A DNA stretch of 64,000 nt from Haliclona indistincta (GCA_964017065.1 OZ024790.1:5135294-5199293), one strand, 5' to 3'; counted from the first letter of the stretch, positions 45,201 through 56,339 are shown. Numbers and translations are program-made. Notes: generated by a model from the sequence alone, not told the origin.

Positions 45201-48200
45201 TTAAAGCCAGCTAGCCCGTTTTAAAGCCGGCCGGCAATTTATCTGTGCGATATACGCAGTAGCCCTGCCATGTGTTGTCGAAGCTGTTAGTACTGTTAGA
45301 TCGTTACACGCAGCTTACAGCGCGTTTACACTTGTGGAACCGTTCTGATTCGGTCTTTGGAATCGATCTGGGAACGGTTCTGTACCCCGTTTACACTATC
45401 CAGAGCCAACTGAATTACAAGCATGCCTCTAGCATCACGTGATTTGACCACACCCCTTGCGTTGGGTGTGGTTGTTAACGCCCAACTACAAGGACTTCGC
45501 TGGAAAGACTTCGTTGTCGCTCCAAGCCACCATTGTCCAGCAATCCTCGACAATGGAACAACTTGAAACTCACACGCGTGGTGGGCGAAGCGAAAACGCC
45601 CATTTTAGTACGCTAAAACGCATACTTGGGATCGCTTCCGTTTACACTATAAAAAATAACCGTTCTGGATCGGTCTGGACCTACACTTGTATGTCGAACC
45701 GATCCCAGCGAATCGGATCGGTTTGGAACGGTTCTGCATCCGTTTACATTGGGCTTGGAACGGTTCTGGAACCGTTCTAAGCTCAAGTGTAAACGGGCTG
45801 TTAGACTATAGTATGGAGTTCTCACTGCTAGCGACGATCCGTGATGGAAGATTCGTTCAACTCGTTCTTGACCGAACGATTTCCTCCTGACGCCAAAAAG
45901 AGGAACGAGTGGCGTCGTTGGTGCTATATACTGAAGAGGAAGTATGCAAAACTGCATATGAAATATTGAACAAGTGACAGACACACTTCTGTTTCGATTA
46001 GCGCTTGATGTGCTATTTAATGAGGTTAGTGGAGGTTAGTATAATTAAAATGAACATGTTAAACATGCAAACATGTATACCAAACATTTCCTCGCACTGG
46101 AGGTGATGTTGACTCTAGCCTAACTAATGAGGAAGAATCCCAACATTTCCGTTGGAACAAATTATACAAGCACTGTAGTCTGAACTTACTGTACCTAGCA
46201 TGCATCATACGATAACAATTAACATGATGTTGACATAGCCTAGTACCTAGTCGTTAAATTAACGCCTAGTATCAAATGCACACGCATGCGCGAACAAAAT
46301 GGGCGGGACAGCTATAGCATGCTTTCACATTGTGCCAGTATGGACATCTAACCAACCGTGGATACTCGTAGCTACAGGATTGTATGTCCAAGTTTGCTGC
46401 CAACTACTTCTTGTCGTTCGTTAGTATTCGAATTTCTTAGTCAGCAAAACTGAAGCACGAGGTCAGTACACAAGTCACAAACATAAACGGAAAATATCCG
46501 GTATTACTGGAATGTCGGGAAAAATGTCGCGCATGCGTATACATTTGAAACTAGGCGCTCTATTTGGCGCCGAGGTACTAGGCTAGATGTTGACAAAGAA
46601 AGCACGGTGGTGCACTATTATCGGCTGTGCAAAGATGGACACGTAGGTCTGTTAATATTGAGTATAGATGTGCCAGAGAGCCTATGGAACTCTTCTGTAA
46701 AAAAATAAGTACATACAGTCAACCGGGGCTATTCAGACGCATTTTGGCATTACACTGTTACAGCGGTTTTATTACACCTTGCAACAGCCACAAAAGCGTA
46801 AAGCGTCATCCGTGCCTTATTTGGAAGGTTTATTACATTGCGTGATTTAGATTGAACACGGTTTACGCTCTACGGTTGACGCTTTTATATTGCAAGAAGT
46901 AGTGAAACCGCTGTACAGTTGTAACATTGTTCACGAACATTGGATCTACCTGGAACGATTCTAGCGCCTATTCTTCACCTAGATCTTCGGAATTTGAATC
47001 GGTAAGCCTTAAAACGACGTCACAGGTACATTTGTGATGGTTTGTGTTTAACTGTGGCGAGTGCTCTGGTGAGCAGATAGGCAGGATGACAACTGGGGAT
47101 CAATTTAGAGTGAGCATGGATCGGAATTTAAAACAATGCTTTTTTAATTAAAATTATTAACAGTCACACAAATTGACAGCTATGCACAAACTACTTTACT
47201 CAACCATCGGTTCGAGAAGAGGCTCGATTGAATAGCATACACTAGGTGAAACCAAGGTCAATTGTGTTTTGACGACTCGTACCAGTACATATCAGCATTT
47301 CAATAATCAATCGGTAGCCAGCTGATTGTAGCACTCATTACTGCACATTACGTGGGACAAAAAATATACACCAGTGGTACACCAGCCCAACCAGTGGTAC
47401 ACCAGCCCAACCAGTGGCCAACCAGTGGTACACCAACCCAACCAGTGGTACACTAACCCAACCAGTGGTACACCAGCCCAACCAGTGGTACACTACACAA
47501 GCACACATGAACCAATGCACACACTCAGACTGGACTACCTGATGGAGACTCACCCAATCAGGATTCCTCCAATTTGGGTCTGCTCCCCTCTGGATTGCAG
47601 AGCAAGCATCTTCCAGTCTACCATCAAGACAAGCATAGTGCAGCTCCTCATCCTGTGTGAGTAGAGCACACAGAGTAGCACCACTGACAAGTGATCATAC
47701 CAATACTCTTAAACGCCCTCTTTATACGCTAACAGCGAAACCAATATAGGGCTTGAGGGCTCAAGCCCCACAAAATCATCAAGGAGTCCACTATTTTATC
47801 AATAACAAAAAAATAAATTATTAGCGTTCACTAACTAATAGTGGAGATCTGCGAGCATGTTTGACGGCGCCTCTTCGAACTTATAATCATGAACAGTTAA
47901 TACATTACTATATCACAGTCTCACTAAATTTATTTTTGTTTTCCTCTTTATTTAACTTTACTCGCTTGCCTTGTTTCTTCATCTAATAATAATAATTTTA
48001 GCGTCTTAGCAACTGAGTTCATAAACGCTAATAAGCTTTACAGCAGTTTTCCTATTTCTTGCAATAGTCAAGCGTAGACTGTAGAGCTGCACTAATGTGT
48101 GAAGTCTTTGATCACCCTCCATCGTGTGAATAAGATGACAATGCCTTCACACATTAGTGCGTGACGTGACGCTCTACAGGTAAACCGCTGTAATTATATT

Positions 48201-49088
48201 ATTCTGCATAGCTGTGGTTTAACAGTAATAACAACCGCTAATAACAGCCAACCACTAAAATTAGTATCAAACATAATTGAAAGTTTCTATTTATTATTAT
48301 TCTGCTTGCTGAATAAAAAAAAGTAAAGTCACTGTTCTTCATTTATCTGAGAAACAGAAACAGCCGAGGATCTAAGGTAGGGCTGGGTCCGCTGGTATCT
48401 AAGGTAGGGCTGTATAGAGCTGGGTCCGCTGGGATCTAAGGTAGGGCTGTATAGGGCTGGGTCCGCTGGGATCTAAGGTAGGGCTGTATAGGGCTGGGTC
48501 CGCTGGGATCTAAGGTAGGGCTGTATAGGGCTGAGTCCGCTGGGATCTAAGGTAGGACTGTATAGGGCTGGCATCTAAGGTTTGAATATTTGTGCCATTC
48601 ATACTCTCTATTGGTCAATAATACTACAAGTTCATATACACAAGGGGCGTTGATTTTGATAGAAATGAGGTGCATTTGATATGATGAACACTTTTAATTT
48701 GCATGAAACTAGTCATGAAGATTTGTTATCAGAAAATGCCAGAAATGCACAATGAATGATTCGAACATTAATTGTGTTTAGAAGATTTTTCGATATTCAC
48801 ATTGTCCACCACTATAAACATGACAGTGATTGGACAGTAATTAGTCATCGTTAAGTCACACCAAACAATTTCAGTGAAAGGGACAAGCAGAATGAGAACA
48901 AGTTGAGAGGTAAACCATACAACTTGATCTATACTACAGTATTATCACAGATACTGTTCTGTGGGGTTCAATTAAAAATAATTAACACCAGGCTTCAGCT
49001 AAAAGCGAGGACCTAGCGCAAATGCTACCCTGAATGCTACTTGTACTAATTACCGACTCACCACCTTCCTCTGCTGCAAGCTTGCCAT
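39275..49088 (-). CDS. Ankyrin-ROCO-death-domain protein
   Basis: Ten exons on the minus strand join in phase to exactly 1000 codons (999 aa): 49062-49088, 47554-47652, 44982-45083, 44317-44418, 43787-43885, 42868-42940, 39849-41936, 39735-39791, 39627-39689, 39275-39564. Exons 2-6 encode ankyrin repeats (GWTALMEAAQRGYTEIVQYL; NTPLELAAHWNN). The large exon holds a Roc GTPase with P-loop GPPGVGKT, G3 DSGGQPSF and G4-like IGTHAD, then a COR-like region. A Ser/Thr/Pro-rich segment of about 100 residues separates the P-loop from G3. Two small exons encode similar linkers (SATATPQSPPPT; ITHTPPPT), then a C-terminal death domain (KIPAKWRRVGVSLEI). The order resembles DAPK without its kinase; a role in death or innate signalling is inferred. 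The first exon (MASLQQRKV) is the least certain. Confidence 0.8.
45131..45317. mobile_element. Truncated pogo-like element, left end
   Basis: TA followed by CAGTGGGACCCTTCAAATAA, akin to the MITE at 31590. No matching right end is found before the next element, so it is a fragment. In a ROCO-gene intron. Confidence 0.4.
45318..45800. mobile_element. TTA-flanked MITE (PIF/Harbinger-like), 483 bp
   Basis: TIRs CAGCGCGTTTACACTTG and CAAGTGTAAACGGGCTG, with TTA on both sides (45315-45317, 45801-45803). GGAACGGTTCTG-type motifs recur near both ends. No transposase. Intronic in the ROCO gene. Confidence 0.75.
46236..46585. mobile_element. MULE-like MITE, 350 bp, 10-bp target duplication
   Basis: GATGTTGACA flanks both sides (46226-46235 and 46586-46595). 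TIRs begin TAGCCTAGTACC and extend, imperfectly, to about 60 bp ending in CGCATGCGCG. Long TIRs and a 9-10-bp duplication fit Mutator-like elements. Intronic in the ROCO gene. Confidence 0.8.
46761..46913. mobile_element. Short TA-flanked MITE, family 1, copy 1 (153 bp)
   Basis: Ends CAGCGGTTT and AAACCGCTG flanked by TA. Subterminal inverted segments contain TTGCAA and AAAGCGT. Related to the element at 48041. Confidence 0.6.
47371..47495. repeat. 20-bp minisatellite, about 6 copies
   Basis: Unit CCAGTGGTACACCAGCCCAA with small variants; intron of the ROCO gene. ORFs here come from the repeat. Confidence 0.9.
48041..48190. mobile_element. Short TA-flanked MITE, family 1, copy 2 (150 bp)
   Basis: Ends CAGCAGTTT and AAACCGCTG flanked by TA, with an internal inverted repeat (GCACTAATGTGTGAAG and complement). 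Same family as 46761. Confidence 0.6.
48367..48585. repeat. 37-bp minisatellite, about 5.5 copies
   Basis: Unit begins GGGATCTAAGGTAGGGCTGT and ends GTCCGCT. Intron 1 of the ROCO gene. Confidence 0.9.
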
Positions 49089-49652
49089 CTCGATCTCAGC
49101 TTCTCATGATCCTCGATAGCTATTTGTAGGCGAGGCTGCTCAGATTCTAATAATGACGTGTACGTGTCCAGGGCACGGCTGTTTTTGGCTAATTGAAATG
49201 TGGACATTTAGACACACCCCCTGTAATTTCAAACGTGCATAGCAACACATAGCAACCAACTTCCGGTCCGTTTTTAAACTGTTCTGTGTGACTTTCACGT
49301 GACTGTCCAACCAACGTGGCGAAGACAATGGAGGAGAAGGAAAGCTGCTCTTTCTCTCGGAGCAAAAAGCGTATCAATAGCTGAAAGTACGGCGGAGTTA
49401 CAAGTTCAGCGCAAGGGGAAAAGGTCTTACAATAAAAGAAGACATAGCGCAAGATCCTACTTGATCCAAGACGTCGAAAAGGAACGGAATCAAAGGTTAG
49501 CTAGTGTGCTATCAGGTTGTAGTAACTAATAGCTGTAACCTTTTTTCTCCCGCATGATATGGCGCTTTAAAAGGACAATATTTAGACGTGCGTTAATGTG
49601 TTTCCCCAACAATGTTTGACACTTTTTGTGCCTTACTTTGACAATACTAGAC
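49089..49652. other. Spacer between ROCO gene and RAG1-like gene
   Basis: A plus-strand reading near 49330-49495 is basic and ends in a plausible donor (ATCAAAG then GTTAGC), but has no supporting partner exon. Not called as a gene. Confidence 0.3.
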
Positions 49653-51063
49653 TTATGTATGTGCATTAAGCGAGTCTTCTTCTCTAGGTCTTTTCTTGTA
49701 TTGTTTTTGAGCTGGCTGTAAGTCATTCAGCCCTGGTGCTGACTCAAGATTGTGCTCATTAAACACGTAGCGTAGCTTTTGAAGTGGGTTGACGATTCCA
49801 CAATATGTGGTCTCTAGTCGTCCTATATGGGCATGGATAGACTCTGCTCCCTGCTCTCCCATGAGTCCAGCACCTATCTTCCACCTCTTCATCCACTCCA
49901 CCACATGGTCTTCCAAGATATGCATCTTGGGTAAGATGGTAGCATTTGGGAAAAACTCTCTATAACTGCTCATGAAGGTCTTGATGTCCTTTTCTGTTTG
50001 TATAAAGATTAATAATGAAACATGTGGTTTTTAAATTTACCTGAGTTTATCTATTTGTTCATCAGTGACTGCCCCTCCACTGTAGCCTTTGTAACAGCTA
50101 CTGTACTGCTTTAGAATGGTTTTAAAGGTAACAGTGACAGAATTTGCATCCTCTAGTAGCCCTATACAATGCGTGTTTGCCACGTCAAGGATGCCGGAGC
50201 AGATGACATTGATGGATGGTTCCTATGTCACATGTAATAGATTTCTGTAGTGTATTATGTCTTTCGTTACATGTACCTGAAGCAGCTTATGCACATGGTT
50301 CCCTACAAAGGTAGCCCCGTGGTAAGCCTGTCGCTCCACATGCAGGGCACCAAGTGATGTATTCACACTAGCCAGGAAAGGGCCATCTTTTGGTGTTGCC
50401 TTCTGAAGAACTTCCTCTGCAGCACTAACTTCCAGGTTCTGTTTATAACATGAAATTATTGTGTTGAATATTATAACTTGTTCTATTACCTTTCTAGTGA
50501 CCAGGTGTTGTGTGTTCCTAAACTCTTCCTGCACTTGCCTGAGTGTGACATTTTGGTCTGGTGCTGGTAATGTGACAATCAAATATGTGGCTATCTGGTT
50601 TAACGCTGATGCTCTCGCTTTCAGCTTTAACTGCTCCTCTTTGAGGTGAGCTAGTCTCTGCGCAGTTGTAATGTACTGATTGTACGTGGCTCAGCAGGCA
50701 TGGCAGTACCCTCAATATGCTTGCATACCTATAATGGATGCATGATTTAGTAAACCTGTTTTGTTCTATACTTACAGTGCAATCATCAATGATGTGTTCT
50801 GTCCAGTTGAAAAGAGTGATAGAGTGCCTGTACAGGACCCCTTTGGACACAGCAGCCTTCTTTTTACGGGTAGCGGCACAACAGGAGTTGCAGAAGTATG
50901 CCGGATGGATAGCGGGAGAGTCTAGCTTTACCACCAACCCAAAAGTGGTTTCCAGTGCCTCCTGATAACTCAGACAGCTATATTTTGGGTTCCTCCTCCT
51001 TGATCTTTCTAATCTGCCCCCACACACTCTGCAGTGTGCACTGAGCTGGTGCATTTCTGCCAT
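49653..51063 (-). pseudogene. RAG1-N-terminal-like zinc-domain protein, probably transposon-derived
   Basis: Minus strand. Exon 1 (50776-51063) starts MAEMHQLSAHCRVCGGRL and continues with IHPAYFCNSCC and LFNWTEHIIDDC. The order CRxC, about 45 residues, IHPxxFCxxC, W, then C resembles the zinc-binding region before the RAG1 core, also described in N-RAG-TP-type mobile elements. Later exons encode a helical region (about 50490-50680), ASVNTSLGALHVERQAYHG (about 50280-50440), EPSINVICSG (about 50047-50222) and a last exon with PKMHILEDHVVEW and LMGEQGAESIHAHI, ending at 49653. In the second exon (about 50690-50710) the expected frame meets a stop or shift, so this copy is probably dead or the sequence has an error. 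No RAG1 DDE core or RING domain is seen. Confidence 0.55.
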
Positions 51064-51632
51064 TCTCTTGCCTACAATCACCAAATTTGTGTATTTTATA
51101 AGCCGTTGTATTACTCGTTACAAAAAAGGTTACACTTCCATTTGTTTATCAATCTCTTTAGTAATGCTTACTTTAGCAGCAGGTCAATGATATTCACTGT
51201 GATCTAAGTACACTTCCGCTCAATCACCTCCTCAAGTACCAGACCACAACAATTCTTCACGATTGTGATTGCAGCTGTGTTGTTTTTGTGCATGCGCAGT
51301 AGTGTATGAATGGTGTTATGGGTGCGCACTACCGCTAGTACTAGTTGTAGTGGTTGTATGAAGTGGCTAATGGACAATTTTAAGTACTAAGGTAACCAAG
51401 TAGCGTGCAGTAGCAACCGCTAGACACTGGTTGTTCTTGTGTGCGCACGCGGCTAGATTAAAGCAATACCGTAATAAATTTTTATTGTTTTAATTACAGA
51501 CTAAATGTCCACAAAAAAACAGCCGTGAGGGGTAGGGGTCCGGGTCACGTGCGTTACGAAATTGCTGACGTGACGTAGGCATCTTTTTCCTAAACCAAAA
51601 TATTTTTCAGGTCTGCTCTGCTGCATCTTTAA
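51064..51632. other. Spacer
   Basis: No gene, RNA or repeat recognised. Confidence 0.35.
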
Positions 51633-51917
51633 TTATGGGGCAATTTGGCTGGTAAGTTTGATGCTAAATGAATAGTACTGATGAAGAGCTTTCGTATAAG
51701 CCAGCTTACCCCACATCTTCCCTAGCTTTTTGTTTTTGAAAAATAGAGATAGAGTCAAGACTAAGAGAATTGGTTGGCAAATATTCACCCAAGAAAGCAC
51801 CATCGTGATCAAAACAGCATTGTTATCATTCTTGAGTATTAGTTCATTAATAATGTAAAAAATTGCGGTTGTGGTGCACAAACTCTGGCTGCAATACACA
51901 CAAATGTCATTCCTCAA
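51633..51917 (-). CDS. Hydrophobic ORF, possible membrane-protein fragment
   Basis: About 94 aa with two hydrophobic stretches (around TTAIFYIINELIL and WVNICQPILLVLTLSLFF) followed by a basic FKNKKLGKMW. It could be the last two helices of a seven-helix receptor, but no signature motif proves it and there is no start context. May be chance. Confidence 0.22.
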   Translation of the reverse strand: MRNDICVYCSQSLCTTTAIFYIINELILKNDNNAVLITMVLSWVNICQPILLVLTLSLFFKNKKLGKMWGKLAYTKALHQYYSFSIKLTSQIAP

Positions 51918-51960
51918 ATGCTTTTAAAACATCAACCGGCAAGTCACACTACACGATATT

Positions 51961-52128
51961 CAAGTTCTCTGCCCCTCCCTCGCCAAAGTCCTCATTAGCA
52001 CCTACAGGATAGTCACTCAATTGTTCATTGACAAAGCAACTATTCTATCCAGAGAAGGCACTACTACTCAGGGCGATCCACTCGCCATGGCAATTTTCAC
52101 CCTTGCCTCTGTCCCCCTACATGTATAA
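51961..52128 (+). mobile_element. Reverse-transcriptase fragment
   Basis: One frame reads VLISTYRIVTQLFIDKATIL then REGTTTQGDPLAMAIFTLA before a stop. QGDPLAMA with the preceding EGTT is a hallmark of one conserved reverse-transcriptase block. The frame shifts after that (YNQLKDKA in another frame). No catalytic YxDD block. Dead fragment. Confidence 0.6.
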
Positions 52129-52195
52129 CCAACTCAAAGACAAAGCAAGTCTGCTATGCTCTCTTTTTGTCACACCCCATGCTGTGACACCCACC

Positions 52196-52550
52196 AAGTG
52201 TATAGTAGTGTATGGGTATAGTAGTGTATAGTGACTTTCACTATACACTACCCGCCCACACTGACTTGTACTATATCAAATTTTTGTCTTGAAATCATGC
52301 GGTATCTGACAATAAATATGGTTTTGGGCTTTGTATGAAAAAAGTTGGAAATTAATATTCTCTAAGAACGTTTTTTGAAGGAAATTATTAAGACTGAGTG
52401 CAATTTTCAATTACACTTTTTAAAAACATGATACAATAATCAATATATTTTTTGCAGTGGCTATAATTATTTATTAGTGCAATTCAAGAGCTTCGTATTC
52501 TAGAGCTGGGGGATTGCAACTTGAATAACTTGATAAGTACTTCCCACACC
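52196..52550. other. 3' spacer of zinc-finger gene 7 and inversion edge
   Basis: Inverted relative of 16.9-17.13 and 35.85-36.09 kb. At 52222-52250 a 13-bp inverted repeat (TAGTGTATAGTGA) with a 3-nt loop marks the edge of homology. Confidence 0.5.
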
Positions 52551-54841
52551 TCATGGCTTCTCTCCAGTATGAGTACGGATGTGTCGTTGCAAAGTCGCTG
52601 GGCTATATTTAGTAACGTAGGAACAATGAGGACATTGATGTAACATAACTCGACCAGTTGAATGGACCGTACGCATGTGTCTACTGTAGTTTGAAGAGTT
52701 ATTAAAGCCACGCCCACATTCCTTGCACGAGTATGGCTTCTCTCCAGTGTGAGTTCGGATATGAACCTGCATACGAAAAGATCTCTTGGATGAGTAAGAA
52801 CAGCATGGGCACTGGTGCAACATATTGTTAGGGACTTTGGAAGCAGCGTCCCTGTTAACTGCAGAATGTCTTGTACGCTCATGTGTACCGCGACTCGAAG
52901 AGCACTTTCCATATTGTTTGTGTGAATGTGTCGATTTTTTAGGCTGCAAACGGAAGTGATGGTTAAAATTACTTATTGAAGAAGGATGAGTTTGAACTGG
53001 TTTACGACCTCTCTTCACACTGGTCAATTCTTCATCATCATTCAGTGCTGTAGTGTTGCTAGACTATTGTAGAAATAATGAAATCATAAGGAGACCAATG
53101 CAAGTAACTAACCTCCACTTCATAACATTGTTCATCCCAATCTGCTCCTTGAGTACTGGTCTGTGTTGTTTGATGACTATTGTAGACAATACCATGGAGA
53201 TCAGTGTTAGCCACACCCACATCACGACCAGACTGGATAGCACGCTGCATAGACTCATCTAAAAGTATTCAAAATCAATCTAAAGTTGTCAGTGTACATT
53301 GTTGACTCACAAACAGTCTCTACTGTGACCAGTTCAATGAGAGGGTTGAGTGAGTGTATCTGATCACTGACGACTGATAGCTCCTCAAATAGCTCACCCA
53401 GTCTCTGATAATAGAGAGAGACAGTGCAGCAGGCAGGGTGAGTAAGGTTGGTACCTTATCATGACTCTCACTGCTTTCCTTATCTCTCATCTTGTGTATG
53501 CACACACACGTTACAATGGAGTGTCGTAGCTGTAGCAAGTACTGTAGCTTCACATCACTCCACTCCTGTTGCTGCTCCTCAAAGCCACACCTCTTCTTGT
53601 TGACTGCATCCTCTGTGACTAGCTGTATACACTCTGAACAGACCATCACAGTACATGCTAGTATAGTGTCTCAGCTAGCCACACCTTCCATAGTGACCAA
53701 GATACTGATGGCTGCCTCTAAGTGTGTGTCCTGGTCTGCAGTATTGAGCTCTGAGAACACATCATAGTACTTCTATGAATGAGAGAGTGTGTCACTCACA
53801 CTCGCTCGCCTACTCACTTGCTCGCTCACTCACCTTGCCTATTGTATCAATCCAGTGTTGTTCATGATTGATCAATGTTGACAATGTTCTCCATCGATCC
53901 TTTAACCCCTTCAACTCTGACCTGGTCTCTCTTAAATATTCTTTCACTTCTGTCTCCTGAACTTGTTGCTCTATCACGCTGTTCTCAAGATTGCATAATC
54001 TCTCATTCAGCTGCTCCTGTCTCCCAAGGTTAGTGAACCTCTTTGTCTTCAAGTCTCTCATTGTTGCTGTGAACTCCACATCAAAATTATACATGGCATC
54101 ATGTAAATCACTCTTGAGTTTCTCTGTGTGAGTACATTAGTACATCAGTATATTGTGTGACGTGTGTCTCTTACTGATCTTGTCTGCAATACTCTCATAC
54201 ACAGCTCTCTCCTGCTCCACAATCTCCCTCTCCTTCTCCACCAGCTTCAATGCTTCAACACGTTGCTTCTCTAGTTCCTCAAGAGTCACTGTATCCTCTT
54301 CCTTCGGCTCTCTCTTCTTCACCAGCTCACAGTTCCTCACAGCTTCTTCAACTGCCTTCTCTGAAAAGATCGAGAGGGGACATCATGATCGAGCTGATTA
54401 TAACATGATGCTGTACCTGAGCATTGTTCACATTTCTTCAACTCCTCTCTCGTCCTGTCTTCCTCTCCCTCTGCTAAACTATCCAAGTAGCTCTTGTAAG
54501 CTGTACCATACTCGTCCAGTGCTGGTGTGTGTGGGACCAGTCGACTATATTGGTAGGCAAGGTCAAGATGGTTGAGTACTTGAGTGGGTGTAACCGTAGG
54601 GAGGTTGTGAGTGTGAGCTAGTGAGAGGACCTGGTCAATCTTGGCTAGCAGTTGGTGAGGAATGGCTGAAGAGGAGAGAGGATCACCCAAGCTACAACCT
54701 GAGCTATGCTAACCATCGCCACGTGTAGCTGTTTCTGATACATAGCGGCGTCGAGCGGACAGATCGTTCACTACACGAGGAAGACAACATTACTAGTAAC
54801 ACCATACACCAGGTAGACTCACAACGTGCAGTGGAAGACAT
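52551..54841 (-). CDS. C2H2 zinc-finger protein 7, inverted copy
   Basis: Minus strand, ATG at 54841. Ten exons match gene 1 in phase; the last two are 53113-53258 and 52551-53063, giving about 606 aa. Helical module and coiled coil are close to genes 1 and 4 (introns of about 50 bp). The acidic region differs: DVGVANTDLHGIVYNSHQ and GADWDEQCYEVEV, then a basic segment (TSVKRGRKPVQTHPSS). There are three fingers: CPCC-type, CKEC-type (NNSSNYSRHMRTVH) and a C-terminal CPHCSYVTKY finger that genes 3 and 6 have lost behind a stop. It represents a less expanded, perhaps more ancestral, member. Confidence 0.85.
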
Positions 54842-54930
54842 CTAAGATCTAAGGTGCCAGTACATGTAGTCGTCACTCAACTGACTCGAATGCGCACACG
54901 TGTTTATGGGCGTGTCATTTCTTTTCATCT

Positions 54931-54949
54931 AGCGCGCGAAAATTTAAAG
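54931..54949 (-). promoter_or_regulatory. E2F-like GCGCGC box, zinc-finger gene 7
   Basis: Minus-strand CTTTAAATTTTCGCGCGCT about 90 bp upstream of the ATG at 54841. Confidence 0.45.
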
Positions 54950-55050
54950 ACAAATAATTACACTGGGAACAATGCGGATTCAAAAACTGACATTATAAAC
55001 TCTTGTTATATTAGTAGTAGTGAGTGCAGTAAATATACTGTAGAAGTCAG

Positions 55051-55094
55051 AATTTCAAACAGTCTGGCATGTACATGCCAGACTGTTTGAAATT
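55051..55094. repeat. 44-bp perfect palindrome
   Basis: AATTTCAAACAGTCTGGCAT, GTAC, then the exact complement. Other copies (for example 5.52-5.56 kb) have only one arm, so about 21 bp was added here as an inverted copy of the adjoining sequence. Confidence 0.9.
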
Positions 55095-55590
55095 ACGTAC
55101 AACCCTGCTATTGTACCTGACTACCTTCAAGAACGTCCTAAGGGACTATCCTACACACGAGCTATACAGACCAGATCTGTTTAACTGAGTACTGCAACTT
55201 GCAGTGGAAGACATGTACTCGCCATTTTCGGGTACTCTTCTCTTTTGAGGAGGTGAATATGGATGTGACGTGTGTATGCCTCTATTCGGCGCGCAAATTT
55301 GAAATTTTAAAGTAAGGTACTCCTGACCTACTGTCTAAACTCACAATGTACATACTATTTCAGCTGTAAACTATTTAGACAGAAGACTAGCATCTGGCTT
55401 GCTGACTTATTCGATGGTCTGCTTTTAGCTCTTCTAGTCAATCCATTCATTCATCAGCTGGAAGTATGCTACTCTGTTCAGCTGGTGAGTGTAGCTTTCA
55501 CTTCATTTGCTCATTCACTCCCTCACTCATTTATGCCTACCCCTTATGCACAGATCTGTTGACCAAGACATAGCTAGCTGGGTAGAGGAG

Positions 55591-55665
55591 CAGAAGTGAG
55601 TGAATGTTTGAGACTGAAACAAGGTCAGAGTTGAAGGGGTTAAAGGATCGATGAGAACACTGTCA
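55591..55665 (+). repeat. Antisense fragment of zinc-finger exon 5, third copy
   Basis: Plus-strand match to exon 5, opposite to the minus-strand gene 7 that it precedes. Confidence 0.7.
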
Positions 55666-56339
55666 CAACATCATTGATGAAGGACTGTACTGTGCTGCTG
55701 TCCATTCAAACTATACTCGTGCACTTAACAAGTTGAGCAAGTTAATTTCGAGAGTCATCAAGTTGTATACATGAGAGACAGAATCTGGAACGAAAAACAA
55801 GTATCGATAAACAATGGTAAGAGCTGACAGTGACGCCATGATATCTGACTGACAAAGCGGCTCCAACTTGATGTACAAGGAGTGTATTACCTTTGATAGC
55901 AAGCATTGTCTAGTTACACAAGTATTGTGCATTCCAGTATCTTGTTTACAGTACAACTGGTTTGTGCTGTGCTGTCAAAATGATACATTATCATTGCCGA
56001 TAGTGGGACCTAAATTTCGTGATTTTAATGACCATTTTTTTGCAGATGAAACCAGATAGATGTATCTGGCACTACCAGCATCAATAGTTGAGCTTCTCTA
56101 GAGCCAGTGTAACATTCTAATTTTAGCTGTCACAATAATAATTATTAGTCTAGATTGACATGATACTGTGCTAAGTACTTTGGTTGCACTCTGATACTCT
56201 AAAACCACTGTGTCCATAAGTGACTAGCAGACAGCACAAAGTACATGTAGTCTAGTTTTGGGTCTACCAATAACAAAATTCATAATTCCCACTGCTGGTA
56301 TTTTATGTTGCTCACTACATTGTAATAATAATAACAATT

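Larger units (their letters stand above)
54950..56339. other. Spacer upstream of zinc-finger gene 7
   Basis: Inverted copy of 4.31-5.65 kb, containing a palindrome at 55051 and the exon fragment at 55591. No gene. Confidence 0.5.
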
